Notes: generated from the sequence alone by a model not told the origin. 64,000 nt of DNA from Chloracidobacterium sp. CP2_5A (GCA_002254845.1 NKPT01000004.1:78174-142173); one strand, 5' to 3'; numbered from the stretch's first letter, positions 42,616 to 51,990 are shown. Program-made: numbers and translations.

Positions 42616-43578
42616 ATGACAAGTAACCATCGGCGGGTCATCATCATCGGCGCAGGTCCGGCAGGCTTCACGGCGGCGATCTACGCGGCGCGCGCCAACC
42701 TGAAGCCGTTGCTGTTCGAGGGCGAGGGCCCTGAAAACATCCCCGGCGGACAGCTGATGATCACCACTGACGTAGACAACTATCCCGGCTTTGAGCACGG
42801 CATCCTCGGCCCGGAGCTCATGGCGAACATGCGCGCTCAGGCGGCGCGCTTTGAGACGGAAATCCTGACCCGAAACGTGACCGCCGTGGACCTCAAGACC
42901 CGTCCCTTCCGCGTGTGGGCGCGCGAGGACGAATACACCGCCGACGCCGTCATCATCTCGTCCGGCGCATCGGCCAAGTGGCTGGGCTTGCCGTCGGAAG
43001 AGCATCTCAAGGGCTATGGCGTCTCGGCGTGCGCGACCTGCGATGGCTTCTTTTTCAAGGATCGCGAAGTCGCCGTCGTCGGCGGCGGCGACACGGCGCT
43101 TGAGGAAGCGACCTTTCTGACGAAGTACGCCACGAAAGTCACGCTCATTCATCGCCGCCGCGAGCTGCGCGCGTCGAAGATCATGCAGGCGCGGGCCTTA
43201 GCCAACCCCAAGATCACCTTTCTCTGGGATACCGTGGTTGAAGAGGTGCAGGGCGCGCGCGAGACTGGCGTGACCGGGCTTCGCCTGCGTCACCTGACAA
43301 CGGATAAAGTCTTGGATTACAAGTGCGACGGGCTCTTCATCGCCATTGGCCACCAGCCGAATACGTCCCTGTTCGCCGGACAGCTCGACCTCAACCCGCA
43401 GGGCTATATTGTGACGAAGCCTGGCTCGACCTATACGAGCGTGCCGGGCGTTTTTGCCGCCGGCGACGTCCAGGACGCCGTTTACCGTCAAGCCGTGACG
43501 GCGGCCGGCACGGGCTGCATGGCTGCGATTGACGCCGAGCGATGGCTCGAAGAACAGGCGCATGCCGCCGCCCACTGA
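42616..43578 (+). CDS. trxB: Thioredoxin reductase
   Basis: TrxB uses NADPH and FAD to reduce thioredoxin. The 320-residue protein has the FAD motif VIIIGAGPAGFTAAIYAARA, the redox pair in SACATCDGFF (CxxC), the NADPH motif VAVVGGGDTALEEATFL and HRRRELRASKIM, and the C-terminal GVFAAGDVQDAVYRQAVTAAGTGCMAAIDAE. Start is ATG 42616, ten bases after GGAGGGG; the frame is open to 42391 but that part overlaps the control region of the divergent gene. Confidence 0.96.
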   Translation: MTSNHRRVIIIGAGPAGFTAAIYAARANLKPLLFEGEGPENIPGGQLMITTDVDNYPGFEHGILGPELMANMRAQAARFETEILTRNVTAVDLKTRPFRVWAREDEYTADAVIISSGASAKWLGLPSEEHLKGYGVSACATCDGFFFKDREVAVVGGGDTALEEATFLTKYATKVTLIHRRRELRASKIMQARALANPKITFLWDTVVEEVQGARETGVTGLRLRHLTTDKVLDYKCDGLFIAIGHQPNTSLFAGQLDLNPQGYIVTKPGSTYTSVPGVFAAGDVQDAVYRQAVTAAGTGCMAAIDAERWLEEQAHAAAH

Positions 43579-43625
43579 ACGGCGGCGCGCCGGCGGCGGC
43601 TCCCGGATTTCAGGTGTGAAAAGCT

Positions 43626-44402
43626 ATGTACGAAAACCTGTTGCTTGAAAAGCATGACCGCGTCGCCGTCCTCATCGTGAACCGGCCGACAAAACTCAAC
43701 GCGCTCAACATCGCCACGCGTAACGACATCCTCGCGGCGCTGGACGCCTTGCAGTCCGACGCCGACACGCGCGTGTTGGTTGTGACCGGGGCCGGCGACA
43801 AGGCTTTCATCGCCGGCGCGGACATCAGCGAGTTCGCGGGGCAAACGGCGCTGACGCAGCGCGACGTGATGACGCAGCGGCGGGCGTTTGACGCGATGGA
43901 GTCCTTTCCCAAACCCGTCATCGCCATGATCAATGGCTTTTGCCTCGGCGGCGGACTGGAACTGGCCCTGTCGTGCGACATCCGGGTGGCGAGCGAGAGC
44001 GCCAAGCTGGGGCAGCCCGAAATCAACTTGGGCGTCATTCCCGGCGGCGGCGGCACGCAGCGCCTGACGCGCTTGGTTGGCGAAGGCAAGGCCATGGAAC
44101 TCATCCTCACCGGCGACATGCTGACGGCGACGGAAGCCCAGGCGCTGGGTCTGGTCAACCATGTTTTCGCTCCGGAAGAGCTGCGCGCCAAAACGATGGC
44201 GCTGGCCGCCAAAATCGCGGAAAAAAGCCCGGTGGCGCTCCGCATGGCGAAGGAAGCCGTCAAGACAGCCGCCCGCGCCGGCCTTGACGAAGGGCTGCGG
44301 CGTGAGGTGGACTTGTTTGCCCTGTGCTTTGCCAGCGAGGACAAAGAGGAAGGCGTTCGGGCTTTCCTTGAAAAACGTAAACCCAACTTCGTCGGGCGCT
44401 GA
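43626..44402 (+). CDS. Enoyl-CoA hydratase/isomerase family protein
   Basis: Crotonase-fold enzymes hydrate enoyl-CoA thioesters in fatty-acid beta-oxidation or related pathways. The 258-residue protein has AFIAGADISEF and FCLGGGLELALSCD (oxyanion-hole segments), the catalytic glutamates in GGGLELAL and QPEINLGVIPGGGGTQRLTRLVG, and a C-terminal FLEKRKPNFVGR typical of bacterial enoyl-CoA hydratase (FadB1/Crt type). The exact substrate is not evident; trxB is 47 bases upstream and the mutase 48 bases downstream, so it may be part of a longer transcript. Confidence 0.9.
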   Translation: MYENLLLEKHDRVAVLIVNRPTKLNALNIATRNDILAALDALQSDADTRVLVVTGAGDKAFIAGADISEFAGQTALTQRDVMTQRRAFDAMESFPKPVIAMINGFCLGGGLELALSCDIRVASESAKLGQPEINLGVIPGGGGTQRLTRLVGEGKAMELILTGDMLTATEAQALGLVNHVFAPEELRAKTMALAAKIAEKSPVALRMAKEAVKTAARAGLDEGLRREVDLFALCFASEDKEEGVRAFLEKRKPNFVGR

Positions 44403-44450
44403 TGGCGACGCCGCCAATCGCTCCGCGAACGTAGCGATTGAGGACGCCCT

Positions 44451-45056
44451 ATGCCCTATCTCGTTTTGCTTCGCCACGGCGAGTCGCAATGGAATCTGGA
44501 AAATCGCTTCACCGGCTGGGTGGATGTGCCGCTTTCGCCCAAGGGCGAGGAAGAAGCGCGCAACGCCGGCGCGAAGCTGGCCGGGCTGACGTTTGATCAT
44601 TTGTTCACGTCCACGCTGCAGCGAGCCATTCAGACGGCTGATCTGGCTTGCGCGGCCGCCGGCTTTGGCGAGCTTCCGGTGTCCCGCGATCAAGCCTTGA
44701 ATGAGCGCCACTACGGCGACTTACAGGGCCTCAACAAAGCCGAGACCGCCCGGCAATACGGTGACGAGCAAGTGAAGATTTGGCGGCGAAGCTATGATGT
44801 GCGCCCGCCCAACGGCGAAAGTCTGGCGGATACGGCCGCGCGCGTGCTGCCCTATTACGAAACCCGCATTCTGCCGCTGCTGCGGGCCGGGAAAAACGTC
44901 CTGATCGTGGCCCACGGCAACAGCTTGCGGGCGCTTGTGATGCACCTGGATCGGCTTTCGCCGCAGGAAGTGGTGGAACTCAACATTCCGACAGGCGCGC
45001 CAATCCTTTACGAGCTGGATAGCGAGGCGAACGTTCTTGCCCAACGGTATCTATAG
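44451..45056 (+). CDS. gpmA: 2,3-bisphosphoglycerate-dependent phosphoglycerate mutase (short form)
   Basis: The enzyme interconverts 3- and 2-phosphoglycerate in glycolysis and gluconeogenesis. The 201-residue protein has the phospho-histidine motif [24 protein letters not shown], the catalytic glutamate in [29 protein letters not shown], the second histidine in [15 protein letters not shown] and [11 protein letters not shown]. This is about 30-45 residues shorter than E. coli GpmA, mainly at the C-terminal tail, but all catalytic residues are present. Confidence 0.93.
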   Translation: MPYLVLLRHGESQWNLENRFTGWVDVPLSPKGEEEARNAGAKLAGLTFDHLFTSTLQRAIQTADLACAAAGFGELPVSRDQALNERHYGDLQGLNKAETARQYGDEQVKIWRRSYDVRPPNGESLADTAARVLPYYETRILPLLRAGKNVLIVAHGNSLRALVMHLDRLSPQEVVELNIPTGAPILYELDSEANVLAQRYL

Positions 45057-45085
45057 GCGAGACGCCTGTCCCGTGAGCGCAGCCC

Positions 45086-46051
45086 ATGGGTGACGCCCCA
45101 AAGCGCTTTCTCTTTTTTTCGTTTTCGACGCCGGAGCGACGGAGGCTTCCGACCGGGATCCATGAGGCGCCGCCCGCAACGGAGCGTTCCGCGGCTGCGC
45201 CGCTGGATTTGCCCTTCCCAGAGCCGAACGAGGTGACAGCGCTGCCAGCTCCAGCCGATGCGCTGACGCCCGACCCGGCGGCCCCGCCGGAAAAGCATTT
45301 CAACTATTTTAGCTACTTCAGCGAAATCGAGGCGGAGTTCGCCGCGCGGCGCGGCAGGCCGTACCGCCTTTCGCCGCTTGACTGGGCGCTTATCGAAAGC
45401 TGGCGAAAGGAAGGCATTCCGCTCCCAGTCGTCCTGCGCGCCATCGAGCAGGTCTTCGTCGCGCGCGCCAAGTCCGCTTCCCGGCAGCCGAAAGGTCGCC
45501 CGCGGCCGGTTCGGTCGCTGAGCTACTGCCAGCCGGCGGTCGAGGAAGCGTTTCAAGCTTGGCGGGCAAGTCGGACCGGGGCGGCGGCGCCGGCGACAAC
45601 TGACCTGCCGTCCGGCGGCCCGTCGCGTTCCGCGGTGAGCAGCTTTCTTGAAGCCGCGGCGACCAGCCTTGCCGCCGCGCATCACGGCCTTGCGTCCCAG
45701 GCGCGCCCGGACGCGCCGCACGCCCAATTGAGCGAGCTGCTGCCGGTCGCGGTCGCGCAGCTTCAAGCGCTGGCTCGGCAGGTCGCATCCGAAGCGGCGC
45801 TGCCCTTTGAAAGCCTTGAAATGACGCTTTCCGACCTGGAAGACCTGTTGCTAGCGGCGCTTCAGGCCGACGCGCCCGCGGAGGCGCAATCCGCGGCTGC
45901 GCAGGAAGCTGCAGCCGCGCTCAAGCCGCATCGCCGGGGCATGTCGGCGGCGACCTATGCCGAGGCGCAGGCCAACTACGTCGCGCGGCTGCTTCGCCGT
46001 CGTTACGGCATCCCGCGCTTGAGCTTGTTTTACCTGGAAGACCGCGCTTGA
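45086..46051 (+). CDS. Conserved hypothetical protein of acidobacterial type
   Basis: The 321-residue protein has a Pro/Ala-rich N-terminal 70 residues, then a well-defined block EKHFNYFSYFSEIEAEFAARRGRPYRLSPLDWALIESWRKEGIPLPVVLRAIEQVF (given here as one motif, residues about 71-125) and later helical stretches (TYAEAQANYVARLLRRRYGIPRL at the end). I recall the EKHFNYFSYFxEIE block from unannotated Acidobacteriota proteins. Helix-turn-helix-like spacing (LSPLDWALIESWRKEGIPLPVVLRAI) suggests nucleic-acid or protein binding, but I cannot name a function. It follows gpmA by 29 bases. Confidence 0.72.
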   Translation: MGDAPKRFLFFSFSTPERRRLPTGIHEAPPATERSAAAPLDLPFPEPNEVTALPAPADALTPDPAAPPEKHFNYFSYFSEIEAEFAARRGRPYRLSPLDWALIESWRKEGIPLPVVLRAIEQVFVARAKSASRQPKGRPRPVRSLSYCQPAVEEAFQAWRASRTGAAAPATTDLPSGGPSRSAVSSFLEAAATSLAAAHHGLASQARPDAPHAQLSELLPVAVAQLQALARQVASEAALPFESLEMTLSDLEDLLLAALQADAPAEAQSAAAQEAAAALKPHRRGMSAATYAEAQANYVARLLRRRYGIPRLSLFYLEDRA

Positions 46052-46076
46052 AACTCGCTGTTGAAGCCGGCGCGGG

Positions 46077-46092
46077 GCGCGGCTCGCCGCGC
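46077..46092 (+). terminator. Hairpin between the hypothetical gene and tatB
   Basis: GCGCGG and CCGCGC form a 6-bp stem with a 4-base loop (CTCG), 26 bases after the stop codon; no T-run. Confidence 0.35.
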
Positions 46093-46103
46093 AGAGGGTG
46101 CGT

Positions 46104-46131
46104 TTGACGACCATCTCCGGTAAAGTAGCCG
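46104..46131 (+). promoter_or_regulatory. Candidate promoter of the tatB-tatC-hisD operon
   Basis: TTGACG, a 16-base spacer and TAGCCG lie about 40 bases before the TatB start. The -35 matches at five positions; the -10 is weak. Confidence 0.35.
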
Positions 46132-46170
46132 GGCCGCGCGACAGCGCGGATGATGGAGCAAGCGGACGCA

Positions 46171-46644
46171 ATGTTTGGAATTGGCACGCCGGAACTCATT
46201 TTTATCTTTCTCGTCGGGTTCTTTATCTTTGGTCCACGCCAGCTTCCCGAAATTGGCCGCCGCCTGGGCGAAATCATGGGGCAGTTGCGGCGGGCGGCGG
46301 ATGATTTCAAGCAAACCTGGGAAGCCGAAGTCGAAAGCGAGCGGGCGCGCCTCGCCAAGGCGATGCCGTCGGTCTCGATTGACCTTGGACCGACGCCAAG
46401 CTTGGCGGGGGCGGAAGTGACGCCGGCGGAAGGAACGCTGGCCCGAACGCCTGCGGGCGCGCCAGTCGCCGCCTCCGAGCCGTCATTGTCGGAGCCGCCC
46501 GCGGAGCCGCTTGACGCTCAGTCTCCCTTCGCGTCCGCCGATACCATCCAGGCGGCGGGCGCGGACGCCATCTTTCCGCCTCAATCGCCCCAATCGGAGC
46601 GCCCTCTGGCGCCGGCGATTGAAGCCGTTGGCTATGAAGGCTGA
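46171..46644 (+). CDS. tatB: Twin-arginine translocase subunit TatB (or TatA)
   Basis: TatA/B proteins form the pore and substrate-docking part of the Tat translocase for folded proteins. The 157-residue protein has the short N-terminal helix MFGIGTPELIFIFLVGFFIF, the hinge GPRQLPEIGR, and an amphipathic helix LGEIMGQLRRAADDFKQTWEAEV. The long Pro/Ala-rich C-terminal tail and the polar residue in GTPE near the start favour TatB over TatA, but the distinction is not certain. I start at the ATG just before FGIG; an ATG seven codons upstream (46150) is possible. It lies 36 bases upstream of tatC. Confidence 0.85.
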   Translation: MFGIGTPELIFIFLVGFFIFGPRQLPEIGRRLGEIMGQLRRAADDFKQTWEAEVESERARLAKAMPSVSIDLGPTPSLAGAEVTPAEGTLARTPAGAPVAASEPSLSEPPAEPLDAQSPFASADTIQAAGADAIFPPQSPQSERPLAPAIEAVGYEG

Positions 46645-46680
46645 CGCCTTCGAGCGTTTGCCGCCCCTGAAGGATGCGCT

Positions 46681-47781
46681 ATGGCTGATGACCGACTAAC
46701 CGCCGCCAAGCCGGGCCAGCCGCCCGACGATGTCGAGGAAGCCGGGGCGATGGGCTTCCTCGACCATCTGGATGAGCTGCGGCGGCGCGTATTCTACGTG
46801 GTGGCGTTTGTCGCTATCGTCTTCATCATCTGTTGGGGCTTTGCGGATGTCATTTACGGCTTCCTAGCCAAGCCGGTCGCCGACGCGCTGCGCGCTTCGC
46901 GGCTGGCGCAGGTGAAAGCCAAATCGCCGCTCCCCAGCTTGGCGGAGCTGCCGGACGGAACAATGGTCGCTTACGTCTTTGGGGCAGGCGTCGCCATCGA
47001 GGGCGTGACTATTCCCGCCGGCACAACGGTCGCGGCGCGCATCACGCGCGACGCGCAGGGGAGGCGCGGGCTAGAAACCGCGCAGACGCTGGTTGTCAAC
47101 CAACGGGTTCTGCCAGAAGGCTTCGCGCTGCCGGCGGCGGAACTCTTCGCCGCCGCGCCCGACCCATTGGGACAATTGGTCGTGCATACCGTGCAGGGCG
47201 CGTTCAACCTCTACATCAAGGTCGCTTTCTACGCGGCGATCTTTTTTTCAATTCCGTTTGCGCTCTATCAGCTTTACGCCTTTGTCGCGCCGGGTCTGTA
47301 CCGGCACGAGCGGGCGTACATTTACCCCGTGCTCATTTTCGGCACGGGCTTTTTTCTGCTCGGCGCGGCCTTTGGCTACTACATCGCCTTTCCGCAGGCC
47401 TGTTTGTTTTTGCTCGGCACGGCGAAGGATTTCCAGCCGATGATCGAGGTCAATGAATACTTTGACCTGATTATCACCATCGTGCTGGGGCTGGGTCTCG
47501 TCTTCGAAACGCCGACGGTGGTGTTTGTACTGGCGCGGCTGGGGCTGGTCACGGCCGGCTTCCTGCTTCGTATCTGGCGGCTGGCCGTGATGATGATTCT
47601 GATTCTGGCGGCCATCATCTCGCCCACCGCCGACATCCCCAACATGATGATTTTCGCCGTTCCGATGCTGGCGTTGTATTTTCTGAGCGTAGGCATCGCC
47701 TACGTTTTTGGCCGGGAGCGCGAGTCGGATGAAGATGTTTCGGACGCGGACGCCGCCGGAGAGCTTCGTTCCGTGGGGTAA
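46681..47781 (+). CDS. tatC: Twin-arginine translocase subunit TatC with an enlarged periplasmic loop
   Basis: TatC is the membrane receptor for twin-arginine signal peptides. The 366-residue protein has the cytoplasmic start MGFLDHLDELRRRVFYV with the conserved EL-R, six helices and FNLYIKVAFYAAIFFSIPFALYQLYAFVAPGLYRHER, IAFPQACLFLL and FETPTVVFVLARLGLV, ISPTADIPN. Between helix 1 and helix 2 there is an extra region of roughly 90-100 residues (about 68-165, including PDGTMVAYVFGAG and LETAQTLVVNQRVLP) that ordinary TatC (about 250 residues) lacks. tatB is directly upstream; hisD follows by 8 bases. Confidence 0.94.
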   Translation: MADDRLTAAKPGQPPDDVEEAGAMGFLDHLDELRRRVFYVVAFVAIVFIICWGFADVIYGFLAKPVADALRASRLAQVKAKSPLPSLAELPDGTMVAYVFGAGVAIEGVTIPAGTTVAARITRDAQGRRGLETAQTLVVNQRVLPEGFALPAAELFAAAPDPLGQLVVHTVQGAFNLYIKVAFYAAIFFSIPFALYQLYAFVAPGLYRHERAYIYPVLIFGTGFFLLGAAFGYYIAFPQACLFLLGTAKDFQPMIEVNEYFDLIITIVLGLGLVFETPTVVFVLARLGLVTAGFLLRIWRLAVMMILILAAIISPTADIPNMMIFAVPMLALYFLSVGIAYVFGRERESDEDVSDADAAGELRSVG

Positions 47782-47789
47782 TCATACAT

Positions 47790-49181
47790 ATGCAGATTTC
47801 TCGCCTTGACGACGCGGCGGGGCGAGCGCGCCTTGCCGCCATCCTCGACCGCCACGCGACGGTGGCCGACCCAGATCTCATTCGCGCTGTCGCCGACATC
47901 CTTCGCCTTGTGCGCGACACCGGCGACGCGGGGCTGTTTGCTCTGACGGAGAAGTTCGACGGCGTATCGCTTTCGCCGCAGAACGTTCGGGTCGAGCTGG
48001 CCCTGCTGGAAAAACTGGCCGAGCAAGCGCCGGCCGAAACGCGGGCGGCCGTGCGGGCGGCGGCCGACAACATTCGGCGCTTTCACGAGCTACAGCGAGA
48101 GTACACGCGCGTCCTGGAGCAGCCGGAAGGGGTTCGGCTCACCCACCGCGTGCAGCCGCTGGATGCCGTCGGGCTGTATATCCCTGGCGGACAAGCGGCT
48201 TACCCCTCCACGGCGCTGATGACGGCCATTCCGGCGCAGGTGGCGGGCGTTCCCCGGCTGGTCGCCGTGACGCCGGCGAAGACGTTTCTCACGCAGCCCG
48301 CGCTCGCGGCGGCGCTGGTCGAGGCCGGCGTGACGGAGGTCTATACCATTGGCGGGGCGCAGGCGATTGCGGCGCTGGCTTACGGCACGGAAAGCATTCC
48401 GCGCGTGGCGAAAATTGTCGGTCCCGGCAACCGCTACGTGGCGGAAGCGAAGCGGCAGGTGTATGGCGCGGTGGACGTGGACGCCATCGCCGGGCCAAGC
48501 GAAGTCGTCGTCATTGCCGATGACACGGCCGATCCGGTGCTGGTGGCCGCCGACCTGCTGGCGCAGGCCGAGCATGACGAGCTTGCCGCCGCCATTTGCG
48601 TGACGACGAGCGAAACGCTTGCGGGCGCGGTGGCGGAGCAGCTTGCCTACCAGTCGGCGACGCTTTCCCGGCGCGACATAGCGGAGGCGTCGCTTGCCCG
48701 GTTTGGCGCGATTTTCCTCGCGCCTTCGCTGGCGGAAGCCGTCCGGCTGGTCAATCGGATCGCGCCGGAACACGTTGAGGTGATGACGGCCGAGCCGGAA
48801 CAGATAGCCGAGGACATTGCCTTCGCCGGCGCGATTTTCATCGGCCCGGCTTCGGCGGAAGCAGTCGGCGATTACTTCGCCGGACCAAGCCATGTGTTAC
48901 CGACGGGCGGCGCGGCGCGCTTTTTCTCGCCGCTGGGCGTCTATGACTTCGTTCGCCGAACGAATGTCATCCGCTACACGATGGGGCAGCTGTTCAAGAC
49001 GGCCGACCTGATCGCTTGTCTAGCGGACGCCGAGGGACTGGATGGGCATGCGCGCTCGATTCGCTTGCGGATTGAGCGCCACAGCGGGCCGCTCACGCCG
49101 ACAACCAATCCGCTCTCCGAAAGCAAGCCACGCCTCTTGGCGGTCGAGCCGCCGGAAGCCGACGCAACCGAGGCGCTATGA
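47790..49181 (+). CDS. hisD: Histidinol dehydrogenase
   Basis: HisD carries out the last two NAD-dependent oxidations from L-histidinol to L-histidine. The 463-residue protein has VGLYIPGGQAAYPSTALM, GAQAIAALAYGTESIPRVAKIVGPGNRYVAEAKR, the zinc and base residues in AGPSEVVVIAD and LLAQAEHDELA, and RIAPEHVEVM with YFAGPSHVLPTGG. The C-terminal 30 residues beyond the family end are unconserved. It follows tatC by 8 bases and overlaps the next gene by 4 bases, so histidine synthesis and protein export genes share a transcript here. Confidence 0.96.
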   Translation: MQISRLDDAAGRARLAAILDRHATVADPDLIRAVADILRLVRDTGDAGLFALTEKFDGVSLSPQNVRVELALLEKLAEQAPAETRAAVRAAADNIRRFHELQREYTRVLEQPEGVRLTHRVQPLDAVGLYIPGGQAAYPSTALMTAIPAQVAGVPRLVAVTPAKTFLTQPALAAALVEAGVTEVYTIGGAQAIAALAYGTESIPRVAKIVGPGNRYVAEAKRQVYGAVDVDAIAGPSEVVVIADDTADPVLVAADLLAQAEHDELAAAICVTTSETLAGAVAEQLAYQSATLSRRDIAEASLARFGAIFLAPSLAEAVRLVNRIAPEHVEVMTAEPEQIAEDIAFAGAIFIGPASAEAVGDYFAGPSHVLPTGGAARFFSPLGVYDFVRRTNVIRYTMGQLFKTADLIACLADAEGLDGHARSIRLRIERHSGPLTPTTNPLSESKPRLLAVEPPEADATEAL

Positions 49182-49840
49182 CCTGGCGGCTGGCGGCCTT
49201 GGCGACCCTGGCGACGCTCGCGCTGCGGGCGCTTGGGTGGACGGCGCGCCTTGACGTTTCCAACCTGCGCGACCTGCCCGACCCGCTGCACGGCTATCTG
49301 CCGCCGTCCACGCCTATTATCTACGCCTTCTGGCATAACCAGATTTTGGCGGCGACGCTGTTTTTTCAACGACGCGGCATCGTCGTCATGACTTCGCTCA
49401 GTCGGGACGGCGACATCATCGCCGAAGTCATCCGGCAGTTCGGCTTTGGCGCGGCGCGGGGCTCGGCGACGCGGGGCGGCGTGGCGGCGCTCAAAGCCAT
49501 GGTCAGGGCGATTCGGCGCGGCGCGGACGCGGCCTTCACGATTGACGGCCCGAAGGGGCCGCGCTACCGGGCAAAAGAGGGCGCGGCGATGCTGGCAAGC
49601 TTGAGCGGCGCGCCAATTCAGCCAGTATGCATTGTGACTGAGCGATACTGGACGCTGAAGACCTGGGACCATTTTCGCGTCCCGAAGCCCTTCGCGGTTG
49701 GCCGGGTGTTTTACGGTCAGCCAATTTGGGTGCGGCGCGGCGCGGCGGAAGATGAAATCGCCGCCGCGACCGCCCAGTTGCAAGCGGAACTCGATTCGCT
49801 GCTGAGCGAATGGGAAGCGCGACGGGCGACGGCATGCTAG
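49178..49840 (+). CDS. DUF374 lysophospholipid acyltransferase-like protein
   Basis: The 220-residue protein has an N-terminal hydrophobic start and the DUF374 acyltransferase signatures IIYAFWHNQIL (the H-x4-D-like box with His), MTSLSRDGDIIAEVIRQFGF, RGSATRGGVAALKAM, FTIDGPKGPRYRAKEGA and PIQPVCIVTERYW. This group is related to lipid A/phospholipid acyltransferases and may add acyl chains to a lipid-linked acceptor at the inner membrane. It overlaps hisD by 4 bases. Confidence 0.88.
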   Translation: MTWRLAALATLATLALRALGWTARLDVSNLRDLPDPLHGYLPPSTPIIYAFWHNQILAATLFFQRRGIVVMTSLSRDGDIIAEVIRQFGFGAARGSATRGGVAALKAMVRAIRRGADAAFTIDGPKGPRYRAKEGAAMLASLSGAPIQPVCIVTERYWTLKTWDHFRVPKPFAVGRVFYGQPIWVRRGAAEDEIAAATAQLQAELDSLLSEWEARRATAC

Positions 49841-49914
49841 ACTCGCCCGCGCCCGCCACCGCGGATGCGCCCTCAAAGGCGGAGACGGCCTCGAAAACGG
49901 AGACGGATTAGGCA

Positions 49915-51030
49915 ATGGAAGCCATACTCGCGCTCGAAGACGGGCGCTTATTTTACGGCAGGAGCATCGGGGCGGCTGGCGAGGCGACCGGCGAAGTCGT
50001 CTTCAACACGGCGATGACCGGCTATCAGGAGGTGCTGACCGATCCGTCCTATGCCGGGCAGTTGGTGACGATGACCTGTCCGCACATAGGCAACTACGGC
50101 GTCAACGCGGAGGATGCCGAGTCGCGGCAGCCGTTTGTCGCCGGCTTCATCGCGCGCGAGCTGTCCGCCGTCACAAGCAACTGGCGGGCCACGGAGTCGC
50201 TCGATGCCTATCTGAAGCGTCACCGCATTGTCGGCATCGAAGGTCTTGACACGCGGGCGCTCGTTCGGCACATCCGCGAGCGCGGCGCGATGCGCGGCGT
50301 CATTTCCACCGTCGAGCGCGACGGGCGGCAACTGGCGGCGAGAGCGGCCGCCGCGCCGAGCATGGTCGGCGCGGCGCTGGCGAAAAGCGTGACCTGCGCG
50401 GCGCCCTACACTTGGTTGCCATCCGCTAAAGACGCGGCGCGGGTTGTTCCGCCCTGGCGCGTCGTCGCCTTTGACTTTGGCGTAAAGTTCAACATTCTGC
50501 GCCGTCTTTCCGCCATTGGCTGCCAAGTGACGGTCGTCCCGGCGACCACGACGGCCGAAGAAGTCCTGCGGCTGCGCCCAGATGGACTGTTTCTCTCCAA
50601 CGGGCCCGGCGACCCGGAGCCGCTGGCTGATATTGCTCGCGAAGCGCGCCTGTTGGCCGAGCGCCTGCCGACGTTCGGCATCTGTCTCGGACATCAGATT
50701 CTGGCGCTGGCCTTCGGGGGCAAGACGTTCAAGCTCAAGTACGGTCATCGCGGCGCTAACCATCCGGTCAAGCATCTGGCCACGGGGCGGGTTGAGATCA
50801 CCGCGCAAAATCACGGCTTTGCCGTTGACGGCGACAGTCTGCCGGACGACCTCGAAGCGACCCATATCAATCTCAACGACGGCACGCTCGAGGGCTTTCG
50901 TCACCGCCATCTGCCGGTTTTCTGCGTGCAGTATCATCCGGAGGCCGCGCCAGGGCCGCATGACGCCTCGTACTTGTTCGAGGCGTTCGCAACGCTCCTG
51001 CCGACTCGCTTGGCGGAGGCCGCAGCCTAA
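49915..51030 (+). CDS. carA: Carbamoyl-phosphate synthase small subunit
   Basis: CarA is the glutaminase of carbamoyl-phosphate synthase, feeding arginine and pyrimidine synthesis. The 371-residue protein has [66 protein letters not shown], the catalytic cysteine in [24 protein letters not shown] and the His/Glu pair in [14 protein letters not shown]. carB is not in this window. Its stop overlaps the next start by one base (TAATG). Confidence 0.96.
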   Translation: MEAILALEDGRLFYGRSIGAAGEATGEVVFNTAMTGYQEVLTDPSYAGQLVTMTCPHIGNYGVNAEDAESRQPFVAGFIARELSAVTSNWRATESLDAYLKRHRIVGIEGLDTRALVRHIRERGAMRGVISTVERDGRQLAARAAAAPSMVGAALAKSVTCAAPYTWLPSAKDAARVVPPWRVVAFDFGVKFNILRRLSAIGCQVTVVPATTTAEEVLRLRPDGLFLSNGPGDPEPLADIAREARLLAERLPTFGICLGHQILALAFGGKTFKLKYGHRGANHPVKHLATGRVEITAQNHGFAVDGDSLPDDLEATHINLNDGTLEGFRHRHLPVFCVQYHPEAAPGPHDASYLFEAFATLLPTRLAEAAA

Positions 51031-51959
51031 TGGCTGCCCGCGGCTGGATTGGCGCAGCCCTGGCCGCCGCGTGCCTGTGCGGGGCGGTCGCTCCGGGGCA
51101 GCAGCCGCCCCCCGCGCCGATCATCCCGCCAGAGGCGGCCACGCTCAAGGTCGAAGGCAAAACGGAAAGCGGCGGCTTGTTTCGGGAATACGTCCGCGAG
51201 CAGAAGATGCGCTTCGAGTATGGGCGGGCGCTCAAAATCACCTTGCCGCCAACCGGCAGCCTGACCGTCACTGGCAGCAAGCGGTCGGAACTCGTCGCGC
51301 GGGCGACCATCCGGGTGGAAGGGGCGTCGGCGGAGGACCTTGACGCGCTGGCGGAGCGGATCGGCTTTCAGATTGACACGCGCGACGCGCAGCTGCACTT
51401 GGCGTCGGTTGGGCCCGCGGTCAAGAGCTTGTCGCGCAAGGAGCGTCGCGCCGTCGCGGACGGACTGGCAAGCCCGCTGCTGAAGCTGCCCTACCGAATT
51501 GATTATGTCCTCGACGTTCCTGAATATACTGATCTGGAAGTTTCCGTCTTTGACGGCGATTTGACGCTGGGCGGGATTTACGGCGGCATTGTCTTCACGG
51601 TGCAGCGCGGGCGGGTCACGCTGAGCGGGGTCGCCGGCACGGTTGTTGGACGGCTGGCGACCGGGGAGGCGCGAGTCGAGCTGAGCGGGCGGAGCTGGCG
51701 CGGATCGGGGCTGGATTTGCGCGTGGGCGCGGGCAACATCCTGCTCAGCGTGCCGCGCGGCTTCGCCGCGGATGTCACCCTAGCGGCAAGCGCCCCGCTG
51801 GATATTCGCTATCCGCTGGATCGCGGTCCGGACGCGCCGCCGGACCTGCCGTTTGGCTCTCAAACGCGCGGCCGATTCGGAGTTGGCGGCGCGGAACTGC
51901 AACTGGTGACCGGGCAGGGCGCGATTCGGGTCGAGCCATATCCCCCGGACAACCCGTGA
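51030..51959 (+). CDS. Exported beta-rich hypothetical protein (DUF4097-like)
   Basis: The 309-residue protein has a signal peptide (GWIGAALAAACLCGAVAPGQQ) and a mature part of repeated short beta strands with Gly/Val/Thr: LKITLPPTGSLTVTGSKR, YTDLEVSVFDGDLTLGGIYGG, VFTVQRGRVTLSGVAGTVVG, RVELSGRSWRGSGLDLRVGAGNILLSVPRGFAADVTL. This pattern is that of DUF4097/adhesin-type beta-helix proteins, which are periplasmic or cell-surface. A specific function is unknown. It is translationally coupled to carA. Confidence 0.75.
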   Translation: MAARGWIGAALAAACLCGAVAPGQQPPPAPIIPPEAATLKVEGKTESGGLFREYVREQKMRFEYGRALKITLPPTGSLTVTGSKRSELVARATIRVEGASAEDLDALAERIGFQIDTRDAQLHLASVGPAVKSLSRKERRAVADGLASPLLKLPYRIDYVLDVPEYTDLEVSVFDGDLTLGGIYGGIVFTVQRGRVTLSGVAGTVVGRLATGEARVELSGRSWRGSGLDLRVGAGNILLSVPRGFAADVTLAASAPLDIRYPLDRGPDAPPDLPFGSQTRGRFGVGGAELQLVTGQGAIRVEPYPPDNP

Positions 51960-51990
51960 CGGCTTGAGCTTCCGGCAGCCAGCCTGGCAT

